From an uncultured bacterium (GTDB lineage Bacteria > Cyanobacteriota > Vampirovibrionia > Gastranaerophilales > Gastranaerophilaceae), in contig CABQIM010000037.1 of the NCBI GenBank assembly GCA_902464375.1, forward strand, positions 1 through 16,496: a stretch of DNA of 16,496 bases. The letters run 5' to 3'. This document shows positions 5,880 to 12,864 of this stretch, piece after piece (the stretch's first letter is position 1; each line of letters opens with the position of its first letter). Made by a program: the position numbers and the translations under genes. The notes beneath the pieces were generated by a model that was not told the origin of the DNA, did not search any database, and was given only the letters and a program-made list of their open reading frames with translations.

Positions 5880-6368
5880 CTACTTTTTCCCCCAGATCCA
5901 GTTCCAAGCATTTTTTATGCCGTTTCCGACCCAGCTTGCTGCGGAAGCTATGCCTTTGCCGACTGCTTTAATTCCACTCCAAACACCTTTTGCTGCGGGA
6001 ACAATTGCTTTATTCCAGGCAAAACTTAGCCCTTTTCCTACAAATTTAAAAGCAGGTGAGATTGCTTTGTTCCAAACGAAAGAACAAGCGGAGCCAATTG
6101 CACCAAAAACTTTAGGTAAGGCTGGCACTAATGCCATGCCGGCAGCAAATCCAAGTCCGGTTCCAATACCGTAATTAAAACTGTTGCCACCGATACCAAA
6201 GCCAAAGGAATTACCGCACATTGGACCAAAACCGTATCCAAAGCACCCAGGGGAGAAGCTGCCTATAGAATTGCAGCAGCCCATTGGACTTAAACTGTTA
6301 GTTGAAAAACTGACAGAATGTCCGTCTGCATTTATGGTAGTATTTGTGATTGTTCCAAATCCGAACAT
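5880..6368 (-). CDS. Gly/aromatic-rich protein with cationic amphipathic tail
   Basis: No family is recognised for this 162-residue protein. The first half is rich in Gly, Phe, Ser and Asn (MFGFGTITNT, FGYGFGPM, NSFGFGIGGNSFNYG) with Cys at 31, 32, 42 and 51. A Gly/Ala/Leu hydrophobic segment spans about 66-92. The tail (about 95-162) has two tandem units, FVWNKAISPAFKFVGKG (97-113) and FAWNKAIVPAAKGVWSG (116-132). A third Trp-rich stretch, SWVGNGIKNAWNWIWGKK, ends the protein. The tail has many Lys and no acidic residue, as in membrane-active helices. GAGG lies eight bases before the ATG. A membrane-binding, surface or bacteriocin-like role is possible, but unproven. Confidence 0.7.
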   Translation of the reverse strand: MFGFGTITNTTINADGHSVSFSTNSLSPMGCCNSIGSFSPGCFGYGFGPMCGNSFGFGIGGNSFNYGIGTGLGFAAGMALVPALPKVFGAIGSACSFVWNKAISPAFKFVGKGLSFAWNKAIVPAAKGVWSGIKAVGKGIASAASWVGNGIKNAWNWIWGKK

Positions 6369-6513
6369 GTTTTATCCTCGCTTATATATAAAAAGTATGC
6401 ATTGTTGAAATAATTGCCTTTATTTTTACATAACTTTACAATGTTGTTTGTAGGCGCAATTTTTATAAGAAAATGTACTTTATATTAATGTAGCAGGTTT
6501 AGAAGGTTGAACT

Positions 6514-8007
6514 ATGTCAGTAGGTTTTAATAGTGACATAAATACATATAATCAACAAACGCAGAATAATATGTCGCATGTGTCGACTTCTAATGCGCCG
6601 GAATTGATTAACAAACCAATTGAAAAAGTCCAGAATGTAATTTCAAATACGGTTGATACATTTGTAAAAGAACCGCAAGATGAAGAGAAGAAAAAATCTC
6701 ACAAAGCAGCGATTACAGCCGGTAGTTCTGTGATTGTATTAACAGCCTTGATTGCATTATTAAATCCTCAATTTTCAAGTAAATTTGTTAATAAATTGAA
6801 AGGTATGGCGCACAAGGCTAGTGCAAATGTGCAAACTAATAAAGATGATGTTGTAAAAAGTAAGTTTTATAAAGTTTCAGAAAAAGTTTTGCAAAGTGTT
6901 GTTGACTTTTTCCAATTTACTAATACAGTGAATGCTACTAAGGATATAGGTTTCAAATGGCTTTGTCAAAGTGAAAAATTTAATGGTGTAAAAAATGAAC
7001 GTGCCAAGAAAATATTAAAAAAATGTGATTCCGGTTTCAGAAAGGTGATGACACCGGTGCATAATTCTATATCTAATTGGTTTGATGACTTAAGCAAATC
7101 TACTGTTTATAAGCATTACAAGAACACGAGAAAAAAATTTAATACTCTAGATGCGATGATGGAAACTTATAAGAAAAAATTAAGTCCTGCTGAACAAAAA
7201 GCTTTTGAACAGAAACTTGCTGAAATTAAGGCTGTAAGAGGTTATTTTGCTAAAGACATGGTAGGAGAAAGACTTGCAGTTCAAGAAAAAGCGATGTCAA
7301 ATTTAGAAAAAGATTTTAATGACAAACTTGTTAACGGGTATTTGAAAAAGTTTGAAGGGATAAAATCAAAAGGTAGTTTTAAAGATAAGATGAGCCATAA
7401 TACGAAACTTATAAAAGATAACATGTCATTCTGGGCAGAAGATATTATGATGCCAACACGTGATAATTTGGAGCAAAATGGTGCGAAAGTTGTAGATGAT
7501 TTGATTGGTGATGGCAAAGGAGTAAAAGGTAAATACAACGAGTTGATTGATATACTTGCACCACACATAAGTTCGGAAGAAAAATCAATTTTAGAAGATA
7601 GCTTGAGAAAAGCCGGTAAAAAGCTTAGAAAAGCTAATAAAAGTGAATGTGTAGAATACTTTGATAAAAAACGAGATTTGGTTCTTGGAGGCGCTCCAAC
7701 GGATATTTTAACCGGAATCGGTATGGTAGGTTTGAGTGGTGTTGCAGTAAGTACGGCAGATACAAAACAGGAACGTGTTTCAAGAGCCCTAACACTTGGC
7801 TTCCCAGCTATTGCCGGTATTGGAACATCAATGGCAATGACGGCAATGTTATTTTCCGGTGTTCAAGGTATGATTTATGGTTCTTTGGCCAGTGTTGGCT
7901 TAAGTAAATTGGGTAGTGAAGCTGATAAGATTTTAAATCCTAAAAAAGATACAGTTTTAGCACAAAATAAACAGCAAAATACACAAGCGGAGGTAAAAAA
8001 TGCTTAA
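6514..8007 (+). CDS. Lineage-specific membrane protein, 497 aa
   Basis: No family is recognised. An Asn/Gln-rich N terminus (1-60) precedes a hydrophobic segment at about 66-83 (AITAGSSVIVLTALIALL). A long, Lys-rich, mostly helical region follows (about 90-390) with likely coiled coil near 205-275. The C-terminal end has Gly/Ala-rich hydrophobic segments at about 397-413 and 427-465, then a polar Gln/Asn tail. The middle would lie on one side of the membrane, held by both ends. AGAAGG lies seven bases before the ATG, and a TATATT box at 6481-6486 could be its -10. The last bases overlap the opposing kinase gene by four. Function unknown. Confidence 0.75.
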   Translation: MSVGFNSDINTYNQQTQNNMSHVSTSNAPELINKPIEKVQNVISNTVDTFVKEPQDEEKKKSHKAAITAGSSVIVLTALIALLNPQFSSKFVNKLKGMAHKASANVQTNKDDVVKSKFYKVSEKVLQSVVDFFQFTNTVNATKDIGFKWLCQSEKFNGVKNERAKKILKKCDSGFRKVMTPVHNSISNWFDDLSKSTVYKHYKNTRKKFNTLDAMMETYKKKLSPAEQKAFEQKLAEIKAVRGYFAKDMVGERLAVQEKAMSNLEKDFNDKLVNGYLKKFEGIKSKGSFKDKMSHNTKLIKDNMSFWAEDIMMPTRDNLEQNGAKVVDDLIGDGKGVKGKYNELIDILAPHISSEEKSILEDSLRKAGKKLRKANKSECVEYFDKKRDLVLGGAPTDILTGIGMVGLSGVAVSTADTKQERVSRALTLGFPAIAGIGTSMAMTAMLFSGVQGMIYGSLASVGLSKLGSEADKILNPKKDTVLAQNKQQNTQAEVKNA

Positions 8008-8519
8008 CGTAATTTTTCAACAATTTTTAGAACATTTTTTCTCAATGTTTCGTAATCCGTGTTATTGTCGAGTTGAAAATTCCAATCCTGAATATTATCA
8101 AGATCAACTTCTGTAACATCGTTTTCCCCGATAAGTTTGCCGCCACGAGCTTCTCTGGTTTCTCGTGATGCGTTTACGCGTATTGAAATTGCTCCTGCTT
8201 TTTTAAATACTTCGTATTCATGCTTGATTCTAACGTCTGTTACAACAATATTACTTTCTTGCGCTATAATTTTTTCTAACCAATAATCCGGACTCTGCTG
8301 ACGTCCCCAATTCCCTAAGTCTATTAAACCTTGACGGTATTTTGGTTTATTGGCTTCGATTTCTTCATAAGTTAAATTATGTTCTTTTGCATATTCAAGC
8401 TTAATAATGTCGCCCATAGCACAGCGTCTGAATTCCGGCATTGCTTCCATAAGGATTTTTGCCGCAGTATCTTTGCCGGAATATTGTTTTCCTGAAAAAA
8501 TGATAATTTTATTTCTCAT
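8004..8519 (-). CDS. P-loop kinase resembling phosphomevalonate kinase / dNMP kinase
   Basis: The 171-residue protein starts MRNKIIIFSG and has a Walker A loop, GKQYSGKDT (10-18). RQGLIDLGNWGRQQSPDYWL (62-81) and VVTDVRIKHEYEVFKKAGA (92-110) lie where the animal-type phosphomevalonate kinase family has an equivalent helix and an SDTRR-like strand. RVNASRETREARGG (114-127) is a lid region. The same fold is used by phage-type deoxynucleoside monophosphate kinases. Gene order favours the nucleotide reading, because thyX is two genes upstream on the same strand, but this is an inference. AAGGA lies seven bases before the ATG. Its TAA overlaps the TAA of the opposing 497-aa gene in the shared tetranucleotide TTAA. 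Confidence 0.75.
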   Translation of the reverse strand: MRNKIIIFSGKQYSGKDTAAKILMEAMPEFRRCAMGDIIKLEYAKEHNLTYEEIEANKPKYRQGLIDLGNWGRQQSPDYWLEKIIAQESNIVVTDVRIKHEYEVFKKAGAISIRVNASRETREARGGKLIGENDVTEVDLDNIQDWNFQLDNNTDYETLRKNVLKIVEKLR

Positions 8520-8545
8520 CTTGTATTCCTTATTGTTTCAGAAGG

Positions 8546-8577
8546 TCATTAAGTCGCTAAGTCGTTAAGTCATTAAG
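8546..8577. repeat. Four tandem copies of an 8-bp unit
   Basis: TCATTAAG, TCGCTAAG, TCGTTAAG and TCATTAAG follow one another, consensus TC[AG][CT]TAAG. They start 27 bases upstream of the kinase ATG, in the spacer behind the solute-binding protein gene. Copy number could change by slippage. Confidence 0.8.
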
Positions 8578-8620
8578 TTCGTTTAAGAATTTTAGAACGT
8601 AAGCGATTCTAATGAACTTA
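8574..8620. repeat. Imperfect inverted repeat next to the tandem array
   Basis: The left arm TAAGTTCGTTTAAGAAT (8574-8590) is the inverse of 8606-8620, which reads TAAGTTCATTAGAAT on the minus strand, with small gaps. The loop is about 15 bases. It overlaps the last tandem unit and follows the solute-binding protein stop, so it may serve as that gene's terminator or be part of a small repeat element. Confidence 0.5.
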
Positions 8621-8634
8621 TTCTCTTATATTTC

Positions 8635-9423
8635 CTACAGCCATTTTCTGCGCAACCTTGTAATCACGTATTTACGCTGCATATCTTGGATTGCATAGTC
8701 AATATTTTCTTTCAATTTTTCAGAACTTTTACCCTTTTTCATAGCGATTCCGTAAGGTTCTTTGGTATATCTTTTAGGCAAAAGTTTTACTCCTTTATCT
8801 TCATATGCAAATCGGCTTAAAATTGTGTCATCAGATGTTAGAGCGTCAATCTTACCGGTTTTTAGAGCCTCGTATGCAGTTCTGTAATTTCTGAATCCGA
8901 TAATGTTAGCAGTTGGAGCAAGGCTTAACATATTTTTTTCAGCTGTCGTACCAAAGACAACACCAACATTTTGTCCGGATAAATCCGCAAGAGATTGAAT
9001 TCTGCTATTAGAACGCACCAAGAGTGCTTGACCGGCAGTATCATAAGGAATTGAGAATATTAGAACTTCTTCTCTTTGCTTTGTAATTGTCATTGTTGCG
9101 ATTACAATATCGACTTCTCCTGTTGATACTTTCAGCATTCTATTGGCAGGAGAAACAGGATAAAATTCTACTGCGTTAGGAGATTTTAGCAGGTATTGAG
9201 ATAAATATCGTGCTAAATCTGCATCATAACCCTGCACTTCCCATTTATCGTCAAAAAAACCAAATGGTTTGGAGTCTGTATTAATGCCAACCTTAATTTT
9301 ACCGCGTTGTTGAATTGCTTCATAAGTATCTTTGTCTTCGTATTTTTCGGGTGCAAGAACAAAAATGTAGAATGCAACCATTAGTAAAAATATTATTGTA
9401 AGAATTATGCCGAGTTTTTTCAT
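8635..9423 (-). CDS. Amino-acid-type ABC solute-binding protein (SBP family 3), membrane-anchored
   Basis: This 262-residue protein has one N-terminal hydrophobic anchor (about 4-24), with no lipobox Cys, followed by the family 3 binding fold. Signatures are RGKIKVGINTDSKPFGF (40-56), VQGYDADLARYL (63-74), the DIVIATMTITKQREE strand (104-118), and the second lobe opening with LSGQNVGVVFGTTAE. The family binds polar amino acids for ABC uptake, but related domains also serve as sensors. No permease or ATPase gene lies near it, so it is an orphan here. The ATG follows the thyX stop by three bases with no Shine-Dalgarno, so translation is probably coupled to thyX. Confidence 0.88.
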   Translation of the reverse strand: MKKLGIILTIIFLLMVAFYIFVLAPEKYEDKDTYEAIQQRGKIKVGINTDSKPFGFFDDKWEVQGYDADLARYLSQYLLKSPNAVEFYPVSPANRMLKVSTGEVDIVIATMTITKQREEVLIFSIPYDTAGQALLVRSNSRIQSLADLSGQNVGVVFGTTAEKNMLSLAPTANIIGFRNYRTAYEALKTGKIDALTSDDTILSRFAYEDKGVKLLPKRYTKEPYGIAMKKGKSSEKLKENIDYAIQDMQRKYVITRLRRKWL

Positions 9424-9426
9424 ATA

Positions 9427-10122
9427 TTATATACTCAATTTTGGCTTTCTACCGCAAGATTTATCTTCATCACAAAAACCTAGTCTTTCACATTTTGGCA
9501 CAAGGTATGATTTTAACCAAGGTTCTGCTTTAACAAGTTCATCACACATCATTTTAACCATTGTTCTGATTTCATACTGTGCTCTTGTACAAAGTCTTAA
9601 GTTGGCAAGGTGAATCATTTCTCTCAAGTTCAAGCTTGCAACAATAGATGTTGATGCTGCATTTGGAAGTACTGCTCTTGCATCTTCTGCCGGGATTCCG
9701 GCTTCTGTAAATTCTGTATAAATTTCAGAAATTTTACCCATAAATTCTACAAATTTTGCTTTTAATTCTTCATTTTTTTCGATTGTTGGCGGAATTAGGT
9801 AATCAAATTGTCCTTTTTCTTTAACATATCTTTGTGATTTTTGTGAGAAAGACATGTGACGGTGTCTTACAAGCTGATGAGTACAAGCTCTTGAAACATT
9901 TGAAATTGCAAATGTAACTTGTATATGCTCAATTACTGAATAGTGACCGGAGCCGACAACTCTTTCAATAAGTTTTAACATTTTTTCTTCATCGTCAGCA
10001 TTATTGTAAATATTAAACGGCATATCTGCACTATAACAAGTTCTTGCCGCGGTATATATTGTTTTTAACATGTTGTCAGGCTTTGAAATCAAGTGAACAA
10101 CAGGCTTGTTATTATTTTCCAT
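9427..10122 (-). CDS. thyX: Flavin-dependent thymidylate synthase
   Basis: ThyX makes dTMP from dUMP using FAD, methylene-tetrahydrofolate and NADPH. The 231-residue protein carries the diagnostic motif RHRHMSFSQKSQRY (86-99), of the RHR-x-x-S form. Other conserved parts are GHYSVIEH (59-66), SRACTHQLVRHR (77-88), ARAVLPNA (148-155) and LNLREMIHLANLRL (164-177). The C terminus adds Cys193, Cys211, Cys217 and Cys223, a spacing that could bind a metal. AGAGGA lies seven bases before the ATG. It begins a likely three-gene transcript with the solute-binding protein and the P-loop kinase. Confidence 0.95.
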   Translation of the reverse strand: MENNNKPVVHLISKPDNMLKTIYTAARTCYSADMPFNIYNNADDEEKMLKLIERVVGSGHYSVIEHIQVTFAISNVSRACTHQLVRHRHMSFSQKSQRYVKEKGQFDYLIPPTIEKNEELKAKFVEFMGKISEIYTEFTEAGIPAEDARAVLPNAASTSIVASLNLREMIHLANLRLCTRAQYEIRTMVKMMCDELVKAEPWLKSYLVPKCERLGFCDEDKSCGRKPKLSI

Positions 10123-10158
10123 ATATTAATCCTCTTCACACAAATTTTATCTTATCTT

Positions 10159-10167
10159 ATGATAGCA
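10159..10167 (-). promoter_or_regulatory. Extended -10 promoter of thyX
   Basis: On the minus strand TGC-TATCAT (10159-10167) is an extended -10 box. No good -35 is present at the normal distance. The start would be near 10152, giving a leader of about 30 bases that contains the ribosome binding site. Confidence 0.45.
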
Positions 10168-10207
10168 TATTTTTTGATAAATTACACACGAAAGTTTTAC
10201 AAAATAA

Positions 10208-10236
10208 TTGACAAATTGGCTAAAATCGTAAATAAT
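10208..10236 (+). promoter_or_regulatory. Promoter for a transcript antisense to the 25-aa peptide gene
   Basis: A perfect TTGACA (10208-10213), a 17-base spacer, then AATAAT (10231-10236), five of six matches. This is one of the two best -35/-10 pairs in the window. It points away from thyX, and no plus-strand gene lies ahead before 12865, so it should drive a non-coding RNA starting near 10243. Confidence 0.6.
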
Positions 10237-10277
10237 AAAAGAGCAGGGTGGCACTTGCTTAAGGTGCCATTAATCCC
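10234..10277 (-). terminator. Terminator of the 25-aa peptide gene
   Basis: GGCACTT (10250-10256) pairs with AGGTGCC (10262-10268) around a five-base loop, one pair being G-U; GGG (10246-10248) and CCC (10275-10277) may add an outer stem. On the minus strand a TCTTTTATTATTT run follows. It begins at the peptide stop codon. On the plus strand the same bases form the 5' hairpin of the proposed antisense RNA. Confidence 0.55.
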
Positions 10278-10440
10278 TACATTTTAAACAGATTCAATGC
10301 TATTGCTAACATGCCTAATGCTAGTGATAGCATTATTAATTTGTCTAAAAGCATTATCCCTCCTTTCATCAGTTTTAGTCCAATTGTAGATTGTCACCGA
10401 TGAGGAAAGTGTGGATTACTTTTACCCTGCAAATATATTT
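10243..10440 (+). ncRNA. Putative antisense RNA to the peptide mRNA (3' end not defined)
   Basis: It is inferred from the strong plus-strand promoter at 10208-10236. It would open with the 10246-10277 hairpin and cross the whole peptide gene, including AATGCTA-gtga-TAGCATT (10317-10334), a perfect hairpin also formed by the sense mRNA and suited to loop-loop contact. No clear plus-strand terminator was found, so the right end is a guess. Type I antitoxins have this arrangement. Confidence 0.35.
10277..10354 (-). CDS. 25-aa hydrophobic membrane peptide (possible type I toxin)
   Basis: The peptide runs MLLDKLIMLSLALG then MLAIALNLFKM, a single membrane-spanning helix with Asp4, Lys5 and a Lys near the end. 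A very strong AAAGGAGGG lies four bases before the ATG, making translation credible despite the length. It has its own promoter overlapping the MATE stop, a leader of about 76 bases, and a terminator beginning at its stop codon. The leader at 10399-10409 can pair with 10363-10370, next to the ribosome binding site (eight pairs, 3-base bulge), which would slow translation. Small size, one helix, masked start and an opposing promoter are hallmarks of type I toxins such as holin-like peptides. A small transporter subunit is the alternative. Confidence 0.55.
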   Translation of the reverse strand: MLLDKLIMLSLALGMLAIALNLFKM

Positions 10441-10465
10441 TATAATAAATTTTCGTTTTTGTCTA
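10437..10465 (-). promoter_or_regulatory. Promoter of the 25-aa peptide gene
   Basis: On the minus strand TAGACA (10460-10465), 17 bases, TAAAAT (10437-10442); each box matches consensus in five of six positions. The -35 overlaps the MATE stop codon. The start would be near 10430. Confidence 0.5.
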
Positions 10466-11845
10466 TAAATTCGATTTTCTACTATTTCTTAATTTCTTTT
10501 GTGCTTTGAATAAAAATACTTTGATGGTTGAATAATATCCGATAGCTAGAACTAAAGAGGCTGCGACCCAAGCGATTGGACCTGCATAAAATACACCAAA
10601 GTATCCGATTCTTGCAGCCAAATAAATTGCAGCAAAAGCCCTCATTAACAATTCACCAATTGATGCAAGCATAGGTATAACAGCTCTTCCAAGTCCTTGA
10701 AGTGCATTTCTGTAAATGAAAATCTGAGCCAAGAAAAAGTAAAATAAAGAACTTCTAAATAGATAAGCGTGCGCTATACTTACGATATTTTCATTTTGAT
10801 ATCCGACAAAAATTCTAACTAAATGTCCGCCCCAAAAGTGCATTATAAAAGCCATTACAACACTTAAGCCAACATTTATAAGCGAAGCTCTAGTTACCCC
10901 ATATCTGATTCTGGAAAAATTTCCTGCACCAAAATTTTGGGCAACAAAAGAAGCTAAAGCTACGCCAAATGATATCATTGGAAGGGTTGCTATTTGCTCA
11001 ATTCTTAATGCAGCAGTGAATGCAGCAATTACGTTTGCGCCGAAAGAGTTGCAAACGCTCTGAATAATAAGTATACTTGTGCCTAATATTGCGAATTGAA
11101 CTGCCATTGGAACTCCTACTTTTAAGTGCTCATATGCAAAATCAAATTCTTTTTTCCAGTCGAAAATCCAATCATGTTTTTTTAAATGTAAAATCGGAAA
11201 ATGCTTTTTAACATACCAAACACATAAGATTCCTGAAAATGCTTGTGATAAAACTAAAGCAAAAGCAGAACCTGGAACTCCTAAATGGAATTGCAAAATA
11301 AATAATAAAGCCAAAAATATATTTAAAACAGAAGCAATAATCAAACAATAAAGCGGGGTCATGCTATCTCCGAGCGCTCTGATTACGTTTGCTAAAAGAT
11401 TGTAGAAGTTCGCGACAATCAATCCTATTACGACTATTTGTATATAAAGATAAGCATCGCGGTATATTTCTGCCGGAACATTCATAAGGTGCAATATTGA
11501 ATCCATAAATACTGCGCAAATGACTGTGAATATAACTGTGAAAGCTGTGCTTAGGATAGTTGACATTGTTACGGAACGCCTAACGCCGTCATAGTCTTTT
11601 GCCCCAAATCTTTGTCCGGTGATTACGGAAAAACCATTGGTGAGTCCAACTATAATGAACATAATAAGGAAAAATAATGGTGAAACCGCTCCAACTGCTG
11701 CAAGAGCATTCATGCCAAGAGTTCTGCCGACAATAATAATGTCTGCAATATTGTAAAATTGCTGAAAAATGTTTCCTATTAACAGAGGAATAGAAAACAG
11801 CAGCATTAATTTTAATGGTTCTCCCTTTGTTAAATCATTTATCAT
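10463..11845 (-). CDS. MATE family multidrug/cation exporter
   Basis: The 460-residue protein has about twelve hydrophobic segments in two similar halves, as usual for the family. Hallmarks are the opening LTKGEPLKLMLLFSIPLLIGNIFQQFYN with DIIIVGRTLG soon after. LTNGFSVITGQRFGAKDYDG (68-87) marks the first half, and ISFGVALASFVAQNFGAGN the second. MATE proteins export drugs, dyes or metabolites in exchange for Na+ or H+; the substrate is unknown. The N-terminal region resembles the MepA/VmrA-type branch. The ATG lies 20 bases after the stop of the alpha/beta hydrolase gene with TGAGG nine bases ahead, so they probably share a transcript. Confidence 0.92.
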   Translation of the reverse strand: MINDLTKGEPLKLMLLFSIPLLIGNIFQQFYNIADIIIVGRTLGMNALAAVGAVSPLFFLIMFIIVGLTNGFSVITGQRFGAKDYDGVRRSVTMSTILSTAFTVIFTVICAVFMDSILHLMNVPAEIYRDAYLYIQIVVIGLIVANFYNLLANVIRALGDSMTPLYCLIIASVLNIFLALLFILQFHLGVPGSAFALVLSQAFSGILCVWYVKKHFPILHLKKHDWIFDWKKEFDFAYEHLKVGVPMAVQFAILGTSILIIQSVCNSFGANVIAAFTAALRIEQIATLPMISFGVALASFVAQNFGAGNFSRIRYGVTRASLINVGLSVVMAFIMHFWGGHLVRIFVGYQNENIVSIAHAYLFRSSLFYFFLAQIFIYRNALQGLGRAVIPMLASIGELLMRAFAAIYLAARIGYFGVFYAGPIAWVAASLVLAIGYYSTIKVFLFKAQKKLRNSRKSNL

Positions 11846-11865
11846 TTTGGCTAGCCTCAGGAATA

Positions 11866-12768
11866 TTATACCTGAAAGTTATCCATATTATCAAAAATTT
11901 TTGAAATGGCTTCTATCTTCGCAGAATCTATTTTGTGTCCACCTAAAGGCAGTGATATAAAGTCCTTCAAGATATTTTGGCGACGAGCAGCTTTAGCAAG
12001 TTTTCTAGCTCCACCAATTGTTGTTACGCAATCATTTCTTGATTGAATAATGTAAGTAGGAATGGTATTATTTTTCATTTTGCTCAAGGAATTAAATCTA
12101 AAATCTAAGAGCCACTTTAGTGGTTTTAATCTATCTGTGATATTTTTTATACAGTTTGGCATTCCAATACCAAGATTTTTATTTGTTTTAAATTTGTCGC
12201 CAATAAAGGATGGCTTAACAATTGGGCAAAGTAAAATTAAGGATTTTATTTCAGGATGTTTAGAAGCAAAATTCGTTGCTAAAGCTCCGCCCAAGCTGTG
12301 ACCTATAACCGTTATATTTTGTGGTTTTATTCCTTTTGTTTCTGTTAAATAATTGTAAGCGAGTTCAACATCTTTTCTCAATTTGCTTTCAGAAACTTTA
12401 TTTTTCTTATTTACACCATATCCTCGATATTCAACAGCAAACACCCCTTGATTTTTAGAGAGTAGTTTTTCGTACATCCTTTGATAATTGCTCACATTCT
12501 GTGACATTCCGTGTAAAAATAATACGTAATTTTGTGATTTTTTAGGATTTATATCCCAAGCAGAAATGTTTTTTATTTTTACTGTCTTAATTTTACCTTC
12601 TAGTGTAGGCATAATATCATCAAATTTTACGAGTGTTTGTCTAGCAGCATTGTTAAAAAACTTGTCTAAATAATGTGAAGCCGGATTGGCTTTATTAATA
12701 TAATTAGCTCCACCTTTGTATGATATTTGAGTTTTCTGTTGATAACTATTTAAACTTTGTATATTCAT
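11866..12768 (-). CDS. Alpha/beta hydrolase (serine hydrolase)
   Basis: This 300-residue protein has an alpha/beta hydrolase domain from about residue 60. The oxyanion segment is FLHGMSQN (84-91), the nucleophile elbow is GHSLGG (156-161) with Ser158, and the acid and His are likely Asp246 in SRNDC and His278 in GGHKID. The family includes esterases, lipases and peptidases; no substrate can be read. There is no signal peptide. The N terminus (MNIQSLNSYQQKTQISYKGG) carries the aromatic-x-Gly motif found in unrelated proteins of this window, a tag outside the enzyme domain. AGGA precedes the ATG. It is followed closely by the MATE exporter, so the two may act on the same compound; that link is inference. 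Confidence 0.88.
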   Translation of the reverse strand: MNIQSLNSYQQKTQISYKGGANYINKANPASHYLDKFFNNAARQTLVKFDDIMPTLEGKIKTVKIKNISAWDINPKKSQNYVLFLHGMSQNVSNYQRMYEKLLSKNQGVFAVEYRGYGVNKKNKVSESKLRKDVELAYNYLTETKGIKPQNITVIGHSLGGALATNFASKHPEIKSLILLCPIVKPSFIGDKFKTNKNLGIGMPNCIKNITDRLKPLKWLLDFRFNSLSKMKNNTIPTYIIQSRNDCVTTIGGARKLAKAARRQNILKDFISLPLGGHKIDSAKIEAISKIFDNMDNFQV

Positions 12769-12829
12769 GGCTGTGTCCTATTTATTCTAAACACTGAAAA
12801 AATATTTTTTGCTACCGCAACTTATTTTG

Positions 12830-12858
12830 TTGACGCATATCAAAAGTAGTGAGATAAT
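12830..12858 (+). promoter_or_regulatory. Promoter of the ABC permease gene (leaderless)
   Basis: TTGACG (12830-12835), a 17-base spacer and GATAAT (12853-12858) form an almost ideal promoter. The ATG follows the -10 by six bases, so the mRNA should begin at the start codon. No Shine-Dalgarno is present, which agrees. Confidence 0.65.
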
Positions 12859-12864
12859 TATTTC

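Noticed and set aside
5827..6174. A plus-strand Pro/Ala-rich open frame opposite the Gly-rich gene
   Set aside because: It starts inside the 5815-5837 hairpin and mirrors the codons of the minus-strand gene, which has a good Shine-Dalgarno and a sensible protein.
10093..10287. A plus-strand open frame of 64 codons with hydrophobic stretches, crossing the thyX start
   Set aside because: It begins inside thyX on the opposite strand, has no Shine-Dalgarno, and its hydrophobic look is expected from the AT-rich antisense frame. The promoter at 10208 starts transcription within it.
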